A DNA stretch of 64,000 nt from Labilibaculum sp. (GTDB lineage: Bacteria; Bacteroidota; Bacteroidia; Bacteroidales; Marinifilaceae), in NCBI GenBank assembly GCA_016342745.1, contig JAEINT010000022.1, forward strand, positions 1 to 64,000. The letters are read 5' to 3'. The translations under genes and the position numbers were made by a program. The notes under the pieces were generated by a model. That model had not been told where the DNA came from and did not search any database. It saw only the letters and a list, made by a program, of their open reading frames with translations. The number at the start of each line of letters is the position of its first letter. Within the stretch, counting starts at the first letter, position 1. Below are positions 16,336-25,729 of this stretch, one piece after another.

Positions 16336-18480
16336 TTGCATCTCACCCAAAAGTGATCGTTTAATTTCTGCTGTGTTGTAATTTGACAAATCAATTGTTC
16401 TGTTCAAATTAAATATCATTGGAGAATCTAAAATTGGAAACATACCTTTTATTGTATTCTTGCCTTCAGCGCCTTCAAAACCTAAAAATGAATAGCCTCC
16501 ATAATGTCCCATTTTCATAAATATTCGGGTAAGCTGCTTTGTATCCTTTGAAGCCATAAAAGCAATTTTTTGCTCTTCTACAGATTGAATATAGAACAAA
16601 CTACCAGTATTATTTTCAAACGATTTTTGTACTTCGCTACTTAAACCAGCCGTCAGCTTTGATTCAATCTTAGCTTTATTTGCAAATTTATTGTCTTCTC
16701 CTAAAACCAAGACATAATCTGTAGATGGAAATGTCTCTAGTTCATCATCTCCTACAATTTCAACCTGCTTTCGAAGCCTCAGTTGTTTCATTTTGAAAGC
16801 GTTTGCCATTGCCTGATAATCTGCAACATTTGGATTTTCTCTTGGCAAAACAACAGTACACTTCTGAGCTCCTAGCATTCCAGATAAAGTAACGGCTACC
16901 TCTTTAGAGTCCATACCTCTCATTACATCAAATTCTGGATCAAACTCAACCCTTTCAATCTCAGAATCGAACTCAAAAGTGAAATTGTTCGATTGTTTAT
17001 TGATATTTATCGTTTTCTTCACAAGCTCGCCAATTCCTTTCTGGAAGATAGAAATAGGCAAATCAAAACAAAATGGAGCCGTATTTTGTGTTTGTACAAT
17101 TGTAAAAAACAACTTGTATTTCCCATTCGTTTCTTCTTGAGTTAAATTTTTCACTTCTATTTCAGGAGCTCCTTTACGCTTAGTCCATTGCTGGAAGTAA
17201 TCACTAAGATCGTCTCCTGTTACTTTTTCAAAACTTGCTCTAATTTCATCAAAAGATACTTTCTGAAAACGGTTCGTTTTATAAAAATCAGCGTAAGCCT
17301 TTAGGAAAATCTCTTCACCATATTTTACTCGAAGCATGTGATTTATCATCACAACCTTATCATATCCTATGGCACTACTGGCATTAGTTGTTCTGCTTTT
17401 AAAATCAACAACAGGAAAATCATTTTCGGTATTCACATAGCTAGAATATTTCTGTAGGCATGATTGGCGATATTCTGCTCCTTGACCTTTCATTTCTTTT
17501 AGTAGATGATCTGCCATATAGGTGGTAATTCCTTCACTCCAGTTCCCTTTGCTGTAATCAACAAATACGCTATTGCCCCAATAATTGTGCAACAACTCAT
17601 GCGGATATGACGAACTGATTATCCAAGGCATTCGAATCACTCTTTGTCCTAATAAAGTGAATGAAGGCATACCATATCCAGTTTCCCAAAAATTCTCCAC
17701 TAAGGCAAATTTTGAATAAGGATACTCTCCAATTAACTTCTCATACATTTTCAAATATTGAGAAGTTGCCGACATATATTTATTTGCCAATTGTTCATCT
17801 GCATTAATTAAATAGGCTTGTACTGAAACAGCTCCACTTTTAATACTATACTTAGTCCACTTATTTCCTAACAGATAAATCTGATTGGTCGGTTTGGAAG
17901 ACTTATATACAACCTGTCTTCTATCATTTACGATTTTGTTAGACAATTCCTCTCCTTGCGCAACAACATTCCATTCTTTGCTAACAGTGGCTTTAATTTC
18001 AAATGTAACTAGCGGTATGTTTTTGAAGCGAGGCACCCAAGCTGTAGTTCCTGATAAATAAATACCTTTTTCAAAAACAATTCCTGATGTTTCTTTACTT
18101 GCACCATGCTTTGGTGGCGCACTTAATTTTTCTTTTTGATCAGCAATTACACCAGCGTATCGAATAAATAACTTTTTGTTCGGATTAGCATTTTTAATAC
18201 TATAGGCATTCCATTCCTTACTATCTTCACTCGTTAATTTCTCAAACGTATAATTACAAGAATCGATTACCAGATTCTTATTTAAAGAAAATTGCATTGC
18301 CTGGTTTTCCGAAAGATTAAGTCCAGACAAATCGATATAATTATCAACCTTTATTTTCGATTGCTCAACTTCAATTCTCACATTAACTTTGTGATGAATT
18401 AAATTATCATTTTTCATTTCTCCATTGGCACATGAACCAGAAAAAAGTAGAATAGAGAATAAAATTAAAGCGTTTTTCAT
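16333..18480 (-). CDS. M1-like family metallopeptidase, lipoprotein
   Basis: A 715-residue protein starting MKNALILFSILLFSGSC with lipobox SGSC; an in-frame upstream start at 18531 would put 17 residues before the signal peptide and is rejected. The zinc site is HELLH (294-298), then NWSEG with the third ligand Glu316, one residue closer than in typical M1 enzymes. The substrate-binding GxMEN motif of classical M1 aminopeptidases is absent; the equivalent stretch reads VENFWETGYGMPSF. So the fold and zinc site are M1-like, but aminopeptidase specificity is not assured. The C-terminal 200 residues are unassigned. A TATATTTG box lies upstream at 18529-18536. It probably acts in the periplasm. 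Confidence 0.85.
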   Translation of the reverse strand: MKNALILFSILLFSGSCANGEMKNDNLIHHKVNVRIEVEQSKIKVDNYIDLSGLNLSENQAMQFSLNKNLVIDSCNYTFEKLTSEDSKEWNAYSIKNANPNKKLFIRYAGVIADQKEKLSAPPKHGASKETSGIVFEKGIYLSGTTAWVPRFKNIPLVTFEIKATVSKEWNVVAQGEELSNKIVNDRRQVVYKSSKPTNQIYLLGNKWTKYSIKSGAVSVQAYLINADEQLANKYMSATSQYLKMYEKLIGEYPYSKFALVENFWETGYGMPSFTLLGQRVIRMPWIISSSYPHELLHNYWGNSVFVDYSKGNWSEGITTYMADHLLKEMKGQGAEYRQSCLQKYSSYVNTENDFPVVDFKSRTTNASSAIGYDKVVMINHMLRVKYGEEIFLKAYADFYKTNRFQKVSFDEIRASFEKVTGDDLSDYFQQWTKRKGAPEIEVKNLTQEETNGKYKLFFTIVQTQNTAPFCFDLPISIFQKGIGELVKKTININKQSNNFTFEFDSEIERVEFDPEFDVMRGMDSKEVAVTLSGMLGAQKCTVVLPRENPNVADYQAMANAFKMKQLRLRKQVEIVGDDELETFPSTDYVLVLGEDNKFANKAKIESKLTAGLSSEVQKSFENNTGSLFYIQSVEEQKIAFMASKDTKQLTRIFMKMGHYGGYSFLGFEGAEGKNTIKGMFPILDSPMIFNLNRTIDLSNYNTAEIKRSLLGEMQ

Positions 18481-18528
18481 TGGTGTGAAATTTTGATATT
18501 TCGGTAACGTTTGTATTGATTGATGAAT

Positions 18529-18536
18529 CAAATATA
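18529..18536 (-). promoter_or_regulatory. -7 box for the M1 peptidase gene
   Basis: On the minus strand this reads TATATTTG, an exact match to TAnnTTTG, about 48 bp before the ATG at 18480. No TTTG box lies at the ideal distance upstream. Confidence 0.45.
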
Positions 18537-18964
18537 GACTGTGATTATCAAAAATGAGAAAGTCATTTTTCTTATAATGATGTATTCCACCCTATCACAA
18601 CAAGCCATAAATAACTGTTAGTTAGATAATATAGAGACTTTTTACTGAGAAAATATTTATTTGAATTGACGTACATGTTATGTAGTTAACTTTTCGATAG
18701 AGTAAAGTATCAAATGAAATTAGAGGTGCTCTTAGCCTTGTTTTATGCGCCTTTTAAAATTTCCTACAGAAAATCAGCAGTACACGAAGCAAACCACAGG
18801 TTAATTGCTCATAAAGCACAATTTTCAAAACACATCAACCCCATCAAAAACACTTCATGTACATTTTTATTCTTTCTCAATATCATCAACCCTATTCTTC
18901 TCTTTTACCGAATCTTACACATATTTAACACACTTTATATTACATCACAACACATCATTTTGTT

Positions 18965-18996
18965 TTTGCAAGCAGTACCAGCAACTACTACATTTG
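18965..18996 (+). promoter_or_regulatory. Bacteroidota promoter of the TonB receptor/M16 locus
   Basis: TTTG at 18965-18968 and TACATTTG at 18989-18996, 20 bp apart, both exact consensus matches. Transcription would start near 19003, leaving a leader of about 15 nt before the ATG at 19018. Confidence 0.75.
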
Positions 18997-19017
18997 AGAT
19001 AACCAATAACCATTTGC

Positions 19018-21672
19018 ATGATGAAACTAACCAAATCTCTAATCCCCTTTTTTGTTTTGTTATTTCTCTCAATTAGTGCGCAAGCACAATCATTGAGTCT
19101 AAGCGGAAAAGTATTCGATGCCAAAACAAAAGCTCCTCTATATTATACAGTGGTGAACCTTAAAGGAACGCATGTATATGACTTAACCAAGGAAGATGGT
19201 TCTTTTTCTTTAAGCGAAATAAAGAAAGGCAAGTATACCATGCTTATTTCTGTATTAGGTTACCAAGCCCAAGAGAAAGAAATTGATTTTCAATCTTCGC
19301 AACATGGTATTAAAATTTACCTAAACCCGTCGAGCCTAGATTTAAAAGAGGTTACAGTTACTGCAAAAGCAAGCCAAAGCAAAGCAGGAAGTACAACCTA
19401 TAAAATTGGTAGCCAAGCCATACAACAAGTACAACCCATAAGTGTAAGCGATATTTTACAATTGATTCCTGGAAACCAAGTTGGTGCAACGGATTTAAGC
19501 ACATCTGCTCAGGTTAATCTGCGCAGTGCAGGAGATGAAGGTTCTGTAAATTCATTTGGTACGGCAATTATTATTGATGGGAATCAATTAAGTAATGATG
19601 CGAATATGCAAGCTTTCAACACTGCCAATAATACTGTTGGAAACAGTGCAAATAATGGAATTGATTTAAGAGACATTCCTGCATCCAATATCGAATCGGT
19701 AGAAGTTGTTTCAGGTGTTGCAAGCGCAAAATACGGAAATATAACTTCGGGCGCTGTTCTAATAAAACGAAAAGCAGGTTATACACCTTGGAGAGTTAGT
19801 TTTAACAGTAATCCTTTATCATATCAGGGTGGAATTAACAAAGGTTTTAAATTAAAAAATGGCGGTTTTTTAAATACAGATTTAGACTACACTTACGCTA
19901 ACAATAAAACCACATCGAGGAGAAATTACTACCAACGTATTAATTCAGGACTTAGATGGACCAAGGAATTCTCTAAAAAACGATCATGGTCGAATAATTT
20001 AGCTTTCAATTATGGTTTGTCTTTTGATGGTCAAAGATCAGATCCAGATGAACCTATTGCTTATGTAAAAACTAAATATAAAAACCATAACTATCGTTTG
20101 TCTAATAGCGGAGGACTTAATATTCTGGGTAGAACAAATTATAGCATTAGTGTCAATTATTCGAGCCAACACTCCACGAGAAAACGTTACATGGGTGGCC
20201 CATATCCAATAATAGAATCACTAACAGCAGGCACTTACTTTACGGGATACACTGGCATTGGATTTTATCAAAACACTGAAGTTTATGGTGCGCCCCTTAA
20301 TATTAATGGTCGTCTTGATACAGAACAAATATTTACGACAGGAAAATTAAAACACAACACAAATATTGGGGTTGAATATTCCTTCAATAAAAACTACGGT
20401 AAAGGAAAAGTTCTTGATGAAAATGGACAAACAGCTAGTATTACTGGACCTGGATCTCGTGAAACTAATTTCTATAATGTACCTGCAAGTAAAATTTACT
20501 CAGCCTATTTTCAGGATGACATCAATTACTCAGGAGAGCATTCTAGCTACCTAATTAAAATTGGTACTCGATATGATTATATGATTGAAAAATATCATTT
20601 GCTATCTCCTCGACTTTCACTTTCGGCAAAATATTTTGACAAATTTAGAATTCGAGCAGCCTATGGATTATCCTACAAAGCTCCATCAATGCTACAATTA
20701 AATCCAGCTCCTGCTTATTTCGACATTCTTAACCTTAACCATTATGCCAACGACGAAGCTCGTAGGCTAGCCGTAGTAACAACCTACATTCACCAACCTG
20801 AAAATGGATATTTAAAACCTTCAAAAGGGGAAACTTTTGAAGGTGGTATTGACTTCGAACATAAAGAATGGAATTTTAGACTTACCCTATTCCAGAAAAA
20901 AATTACCAATGGAATAACGAGTAATAGCATATTAAAAACATTTGAAAAAGAGATTTGGGAAGTTTTAGAAGAGTATCCAGACAAACAACCATTAGTTGGT
21001 CCTACTGGTAATTCAATTTATGTATCAAGTAAAATGAATACCTACGTAAATGCTTCTAAATCGAAAACAACAGGTATAGAACTGAGTGCACAATTTCCTA
21101 AAATAAAAGCGACAAATACCAGATTTAATTTATCAGGAAGCTATCTAAAAACCAACTCGCATAGAGATGTCCCATCTGTTAAATCTTCAGGCTCCTTAAC
21201 GGGTAGTCAGACAAACAGATATGGCGTTTATGAAACACCTGCCTATAATGCGTATATATGCCGATCTAACCTTACGGTAATTCAGCATATTCCTGAAATT
21301 AAATTAATGGTAACCTTAACGGGAGAAGCCAATTGGAAAAATAAGAATGAAGTTTCAAAATACCCTAGCATCTACCCTATTGCATATTACGAAAAGACTG
21401 GAGAATATGTTGAGATTCCTGAGAACATGAGATCTAGTGATGAATTCTCTGACCTTTTCAACTCAGACAATCGCTATAAGAACACACCAATCCCAACATA
21501 TTTCAATTTTCACCTTCAAATTAGAAAAGAAACAAAGCAAGGGCATAGCTTTTCTTTTTATGCCAACAATTTCATGTGGTATAATCCCTCATATATTGAC
21601 GAAAACAACAAGACTAGGGTATACCAGAATTCCAAAGTTACATTTGGTTTCGGGATGAATTTTAAATTGTAA
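19018..21672 (+). CDS. TonB-dependent outer-membrane receptor
   Basis: An 884-residue receptor with a signal peptide (ending SAQAQS), an N-terminal carboxypeptidase-regulatory-like domain (SGKVFDAKTKAPLYYTVV, about 27-105), a plug (SQAIQQVQPISVSDILQLIP to VVSGVASAKYGNITSGAVLI, about 135-245) and a beta-barrel ending VTFGFGMNFKL. It is not SusC-like and has no SusD partner. Either of two adjacent ATG codons (19018, 19021) could be used. It opens a plus-strand series with a DUF4876 lipoprotein, DUF6850 barrel, ChaN-like protein and two M16 peptidases. That set points to uptake of a protein- or peptide-bound iron/haem source (inference). Confidence 0.93.
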   Translation: MMKLTKSLIPFFVLLFLSISAQAQSLSLSGKVFDAKTKAPLYYTVVNLKGTHVYDLTKEDGSFSLSEIKKGKYTMLISVLGYQAQEKEIDFQSSQHGIKIYLNPSSLDLKEVTVTAKASQSKAGSTTYKIGSQAIQQVQPISVSDILQLIPGNQVGATDLSTSAQVNLRSAGDEGSVNSFGTAIIIDGNQLSNDANMQAFNTANNTVGNSANNGIDLRDIPASNIESVEVVSGVASAKYGNITSGAVLIKRKAGYTPWRVSFNSNPLSYQGGINKGFKLKNGGFLNTDLDYTYANNKTTSRRNYYQRINSGLRWTKEFSKKRSWSNNLAFNYGLSFDGQRSDPDEPIAYVKTKYKNHNYRLSNSGGLNILGRTNYSISVNYSSQHSTRKRYMGGPYPIIESLTAGTYFTGYTGIGFYQNTEVYGAPLNINGRLDTEQIFTTGKLKHNTNIGVEYSFNKNYGKGKVLDENGQTASITGPGSRETNFYNVPASKIYSAYFQDDINYSGEHSSYLIKIGTRYDYMIEKYHLLSPRLSLSAKYFDKFRIRAAYGLSYKAPSMLQLNPAPAYFDILNLNHYANDEARRLAVVTTYIHQPENGYLKPSKGETFEGGIDFEHKEWNFRLTLFQKKITNGITSNSILKTFEKEIWEVLEEYPDKQPLVGPTGNSIYVSSKMNTYVNASKSKTTGIELSAQFPKIKATNTRFNLSGSYLKTNSHRDVPSVKSSGSLTGSQTNRYGVYETPAYNAYICRSNLTVIQHIPEIKLMVTLTGEANWKNKNEVSKYPSIYPIAYYEKTGEYVEIPENMRSSDEFSDLFNSDNRYKNTPIPTYFNFHLQIRKETKQGHSFSFYANNFMWYNPSYIDENNKTRVYQNSKVTFGFGMNFKL

Positions 21673-21700
21673 ATTTTTAACCATTATATCTATTAACACT

Positions 21701-22936
21701 ATGAAAAACAAAAGAAGTTTATTAATTGGAATGTGCACGTTATTTGCACTTGGCTCAACACTGATTTCGTGTAATGACGACACTGAAGTTAAATTGGCAA
21801 ACCTAGACGTAACTGTCGGTACTTCTGAAACATTTAGCGGTATTACTACTGATAACCTATACGTTTATCTTCAAAACACAACGGATCAAGCTAAAGATAG
21901 TGCCATGACCAATGCAAGTGGCGTTGCAAGCTTTTTAGATATTGCACCGGGTACATACAACCTTTCATGCGTTAAGAATCTAACAGCTTCAGAAGCTTCA
22001 GATGCTTCTGGTTACTACGAAGCCATTACCCTAAATGGAACGAAAGCTAATGTTAGCCTATTTGGTGGTGTTGATTCTGTTGATGAATTGGTATTGGATG
22101 GCAAGCCTTCTAGTTCTTTAGTCATTAAAGAATTTTACTACAGTGGAGCAAATGATCCATCTTGGGGCGTAATGTTCAAAGATCAATTTGTTGAAATCTA
22201 TAACAATTCGGCAGAAGTTGTTTATGCTGATGGTTTGTACTTAGCAAGTATCGTTCCACAAAGAAATGGTAGCAACGATAATGATGTAATTTCAACTTTA
22301 TCATTCGAAGAATTTATTTATGCTGACAAAATTGCACAAGTACCAGGTTCTGGACAAGATAATCCAATCCTACCAGGAGAAAGTATTGTAATTGCATTTG
22401 ATGCAATTGACTGGACAGATGGTGGAACTAAAGATTTCACTGTTGATTTAAGTGGTGCAGATTTTGAATTGTACGCTATTGATTGGTTAGAGTCTTTAGG
22501 ACGTACAGGTAGCACATGGTTTGATCTTGATAATGCTGATGTACCAAATATGAATATGGTTTATATGAATATCGAAAACAATGGTTTTTTCAGTTTTCTT
22601 TCAACTGGTGCTAGTGTTGCGATTTTACGTTGCGATGAAACTCCAAGTGAAATCATTACTGATCCTGAATCATCAGATAGTAACCCAATTTATTTTACGA
22701 AATTAAAAGTAGAAGATGTAATTGATGGTATTGATATGCTTGCAAATGCAGATGCAGGAGCATACAAAAAACTTCCATCAAGTATTGATGCAGGATTTAA
22801 TTACGTTGAAGGAACAAGTTACACTAGTTTAAGTGTTTCTCGTAAAGTTTCAAAAACAACTGCTGACGGACGAATTATTTATCAGGATACAAACAACAGT
22901 TCTGAAGATTTTGAGTCTGGAAATGTTGCTGAGTAA
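21701..22936 (+). CDS. DUF4876 surface lipoprotein
   Basis: A 411-residue lipoprotein (lipobox LISC, Cys24, followed by NDD). An N-terminal beta domain resembling prealbumin/SpaA folds (about 32-120, NASGVASFLDIAPGTYNL) precedes the DUF4876 region (VIKEFYYSGANDPSWGVMFK, DQFVEIYNNSAEVVYADGLY), which looks like a lamin-tail or jelly-roll fold. The family is known mainly from Bacteroidota and sits beside TonB-dependent receptors; its function is not established. It lies 28 bp after the receptor, so it is very likely co-transcribed and serves as an accessory binding protein. Confidence 0.85.
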   Translation: MKNKRSLLIGMCTLFALGSTLISCNDDTEVKLANLDVTVGTSETFSGITTDNLYVYLQNTTDQAKDSAMTNASGVASFLDIAPGTYNLSCVKNLTASEASDASGYYEAITLNGTKANVSLFGGVDSVDELVLDGKPSSSLVIKEFYYSGANDPSWGVMFKDQFVEIYNNSAEVVYADGLYLASIVPQRNGSNDNDVISTLSFEEFIYADKIAQVPGSGQDNPILPGESIVIAFDAIDWTDGGTKDFTVDLSGADFELYAIDWLESLGRTGSTWFDLDNADVPNMNMVYMNIENNGFFSFLSTGASVAILRCDETPSEIITDPESSDSNPIYFTKLKVEDVIDGIDMLANADAGAYKKLPSSIDAGFNYVEGTSYTSLSVSRKVSKTTADGRIIYQDTNNSSEDFESGNVAE

Positions 22937-22950
22937 GCTATACTCATATT

Positions 22951-23015
22951 ATAGATTTGATTCTTTAAATCTATAAATACTAGAACTAGGTGGAAAATAT
23001 GATTTCCACCTAGTT
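22951..23015 (+). terminator. Two hairpins between the DUF4876 and DUF6850 genes
   Basis: A first stem of atagattt/aaatctat type (22951-22976) is followed by a perfect 13-bp stem (22984-22996 with 23003-23015, 6-nt loop). No U-run follows, so this may stabilise an mRNA end or lower downstream expression rather than stop transcription fully. Confidence 0.5.
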
Positions 23016-23096
23016 ATATATTAATTTATTTATTGTGAATTTCTACTCTCAATAAGAATTCAATTAAAAACCACAATTTCATTCAAGCCTAATCGT

Positions 23097-24647
23097 ATGA
23101 AAAATCATTTGTTCCTTTTCATATTACTTCTTTCCTTTTATTCAACTAAAGGCCAGGAAAACAATACTCACAAAAAAGAAATCCTCAATTTAGATGTTGA
23201 AAGAGATTTTTTTATTGAAAAACAACTTGATTTATATACGGTTCTTCCTTCCACCCTATCCCTTTGGGCTCATAGCGATTGGTCTACTATTTCATTTAAT
23301 GGAACCTATAGCGAAGGTGATTTTAAAACAACTGATGAGTGCAAAACGAATTCGGAACTCGCATTTAAAACAGAATCCGTTCAATCGTACGATTCCAAGT
23401 CTCTAAAGCTATATGGTAGTTTTTCATTCAGTAGCGGAAATCATGAACAAGCAAATTGGAATCAATTTTATAAAAAATCTACTATTGGTAGTCCATTTAA
23501 AATCGTAACAAAAAGAATTGGTGACTGGCGTACTAAGCATTATGGTTTAAGTGGAATGCTTACAAAAAAAATTAACAAACGCATTGAATTAGGAGTAAGC
23601 CTAACCTATGATGGCGATCTATATTTAAGAACTCTTGATACCAGAAATGAACAATATAACTTAAGGATAAATCTTCAATCATCTATGACCTATTCTATGG
23701 GGCAAGATAAATATCTTTCCCTAGGAATTGCATATAAGCGAAAGAAATCAAAACCAGAATTTCACAATTCATTTAAAGCTACGAGTGAGGAATACTATCT
23801 ATACCCTTTATCAGATATGGGAAATTTCGATGATGTATTAAATAGCGAGAGCGTAATCATTACAGATCAAAATCCCTCATTTACTCTAGCCTTTCACAGT
23901 GGAAGTAAAAACAAATTCTCAGCCAGCTACACTTATTATCCTGGTCTGGAGAAATGGAAAAACCCAATTACCTCAGTAAAAGGAGATTTATCTGATAAAC
24001 TATTCAAATATGATTACAATAGACATAATCTAGTTGGATCCTATTTAACAAACAGCACACAGTATTATTTGCTTAGTAAAGCTAAAGTGGAGCTAATTAG
24101 TGGAAAGGGATTTAAGTACAATAAAGGATATCGCGATTCCTACATTTACGATGGTATTAAATTTAATAGTTCAATTGATTTATTGCGAAATCAAAAAAAT
24201 ATATTTGATCAATCAGGTTTAGAATTAGATGTGGAAAATGTTAGCAAGAAAGATTTAACGAATGCCCATTTAATGGAATACACCAATCTTAAAATTAATT
24301 TACATACAGGTTTTAATTTTGACCTAAACACTCTAAATAAATTCAAATTTACGATGAATGGAGGATACAAATATAATTTATCCTATAACCACGATCTAGC
24401 CTCTGCGTCATCTATGCATTACACGACCAACTTAGCGCATAACGAAATGGCATTCTATACGGCCGATTACTACAATATTGGTGCAAAATTATCATGGTTT
24501 CATAAGTTCAAAAACATTAAAACAGAATGGGCTTTAAATTATGATAAGATAAGTCCTACTAATATTAAAATCAACAACCAGTACTCAATACTCGAAAAAT
24601 CAACTAACCAAACTTATATCGGATTAAATTTCAACCTTATTTTTTAA
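23097..24647 (+). CDS. DUF6850 family outer-membrane beta-barrel protein
   Basis: A 516-residue protein with a signal peptide (MKNHLFLFILLLSFYSTKG) and a mature part made of alternating amphipathic strands ending in an aromatic residue (YIGLNFNLIF), the usual signature of a beta-barrel. I assign DUF6850 from its resemblance to barrels found beside DUF4876 lipoproteins and TonB receptors; the function is unknown. It follows the DUF4876 gene by 160 bp and precedes the ChaN-like gene by 10 bp. It may form a second outer-membrane conduit or receptor component for the same substrate. Confidence 0.7.
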   Translation: MKNHLFLFILLLSFYSTKGQENNTHKKEILNLDVERDFFIEKQLDLYTVLPSTLSLWAHSDWSTISFNGTYSEGDFKTTDECKTNSELAFKTESVQSYDSKSLKLYGSFSFSSGNHEQANWNQFYKKSTIGSPFKIVTKRIGDWRTKHYGLSGMLTKKINKRIELGVSLTYDGDLYLRTLDTRNEQYNLRINLQSSMTYSMGQDKYLSLGIAYKRKKSKPEFHNSFKATSEEYYLYPLSDMGNFDDVLNSESVIITDQNPSFTLAFHSGSKNKFSASYTYYPGLEKWKNPITSVKGDLSDKLFKYDYNRHNLVGSYLTNSTQYYLLSKAKVELISGKGFKYNKGYRDSYIYDGIKFNSSIDLLRNQKNIFDQSGLELDVENVSKKDLTNAHLMEYTNLKINLHTGFNFDLNTLNKFKFTMNGGYKYNLSYNHDLASASSMHYTTNLAHNEMAFYTADYYNIGAKLSWFHKFKNIKTEWALNYDKISPTNIKINNQYSILEKSTNQTYIGLNFNLIF

Positions 24648-24657
24648 ATAAAACACC

Positions 24658-25605
24658 ATGAAAAGAATTTTAACAATTGTGTTTTCATTGCTAATATTAT
24701 GTGCCACTAACGGAGCCTTTGCAAAGAAAAAAAAATCTAAAGCTGAAGAGAAAGCATTCCAGAATGATTTGCCAGCATACATGATCTATGATAAGGAAGG
24801 CAAAAAAGTCACTTACTCTGCAATGATAAAGGAGTTAAAGAAACATGAAATACTTCTTTTTGGAGAATTACATGACGATCCAATTGCACACTGGTTAGAA
24901 AAATTAGTTACGAAGGAAATCGTTGCTGCTAAAAAGGATAGTGTTATTCTTGGAGGTGAAATGTGGGAAACAGATCAGCAATTGCTACTGAATGAGTTAT
25001 TAAATAGGACTATCGACAAAAAAACATATATGCAATATGATATTAACTGGCCTAATTTTAGAGATTACAAGCCTTTGATTGGTATTGCAATGAAGAATGA
25101 TCTTCCATTTATATGTACCAATATCCCTCGTCGCTATGCAAATATCATTTACAAACAAGGTGAAGAATATTTAGATAGCTTAAGCGCACAAGCAAAAAGT
25201 TACCTACCTCCTATGCCAGTTTATTACGATTTAACACAACCAGCTTATGCTAATATGTTGTCATTGTTTGCTTCGGATGATGATAAAGGACATAAAAGCC
25301 ACAATCCAATGGCAAAGTTTAAAGGTCCTAACCTCGTAAAGGCACAGGCTATTAAAGATGCGACGATGGCTCACAACATTTTAAAGCACTGGAAAAAAGG
25401 AAAGTATTTTATTCACTACAATGGTGTATACCATTCACAGAACTATCAAAGTATTTACTTCTATCTAAAACACTACAAGCCTGAGGTAGATATTGTTACA
25501 ATCTCTGTAGCTCGACAGGCTAATGCATTAGAATTAGAAGGTCGTAACAAAACAGGTGATTTTAATATTATCGTGAATGGATCTATGCATAAAACTTACG
25601 ATTGA
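24658..25605 (+). CDS. ChaN-like haem-binding uptake protein (Tiki/TraB superfamily)
   Basis: A 315-residue exported protein with a signal peptide (ending TNGAFA, then a lysine-rich start) and no proper lipobox. Residues about 55-290 match the ChaN/haem-binding uptake family (PF04187), with the conserved LLFGELHDDPIAHWLE, ILGGEMWETDQQ and FIHYNGVYHSQNY segments. Campylobacter ChaN binds haem and takes part in iron uptake; related Tiki-superfamily proteins are metalloproteases. It starts 10 bp after the DUF6850 gene, which ties it to the receptor locus and is the main reason to suspect iron or haem as cargo. Confidence 0.8.
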   Translation: MKRILTIVFSLLILCATNGAFAKKKKSKAEEKAFQNDLPAYMIYDKEGKKVTYSAMIKELKKHEILLFGELHDDPIAHWLEKLVTKEIVAAKKDSVILGGEMWETDQQLLLNELLNRTIDKKTYMQYDINWPNFRDYKPLIGIAMKNDLPFICTNIPRRYANIIYKQGEEYLDSLSAQAKSYLPPMPVYYDLTQPAYANMLSLFASDDDKGHKSHNPMAKFKGPNLVKAQAIKDATMAHNILKHWKKGKYFIHYNGVYHSQNYQSIYFYLKHYKPEVDIVTISVARQANALELEGRNKTGDFNIIVNGSMHKTYD

Positions 25606-25652
25606 TCTCTCTTCGCTTCACAACAATATTAATATAGAAAAAATAATCAAGT

Positions 25653-25705
25653 GGGTTCTAGGCAATGAATAAAAGTGCTATTCTTTTGCTCGTTTCCTAG
25701 ATTCC
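25653..25705 (+). promoter_or_regulatory. Long imperfect hairpin between ChaN-like and M16 genes
   Basis: gggttctagg (25653-25662) can pair with cctagattccc (25696-25706) with one irregularity, enclosing a smaller aaaag/cttttg pairing. It sits in the 124-bp gap before the catalytic M16 gene. It could mark an internal promoter or attenuation site; no consensus promoter is clear. Confidence 0.3.
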
Positions 25706-25729
25706 CTATGCATTTACACCCTTAGCAAA

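Larger units (their letters stand above)
18481..19017. promoter_or_regulatory. Divergent intergenic region, 537 bp
   Basis: It separates the minus-strand M1 peptidase from the plus-strand TonB receptor and carries promoter boxes for both (18529-18536 and 18965-18996). The stretch 18800-18960 is pyrimidine- and CA-rich. A 120-codon plus-strand frame starting at 18714 has protein-unlike composition and overlaps the receptor start, so I do not call it a gene. Confidence 0.6.

Noticed and set aside
18714-19076. A 120-codon plus-strand frame before the TonB receptor
   Set aside because: It overlaps the receptor start, contains the receptor's promoter boxes and has no protein-like pattern.
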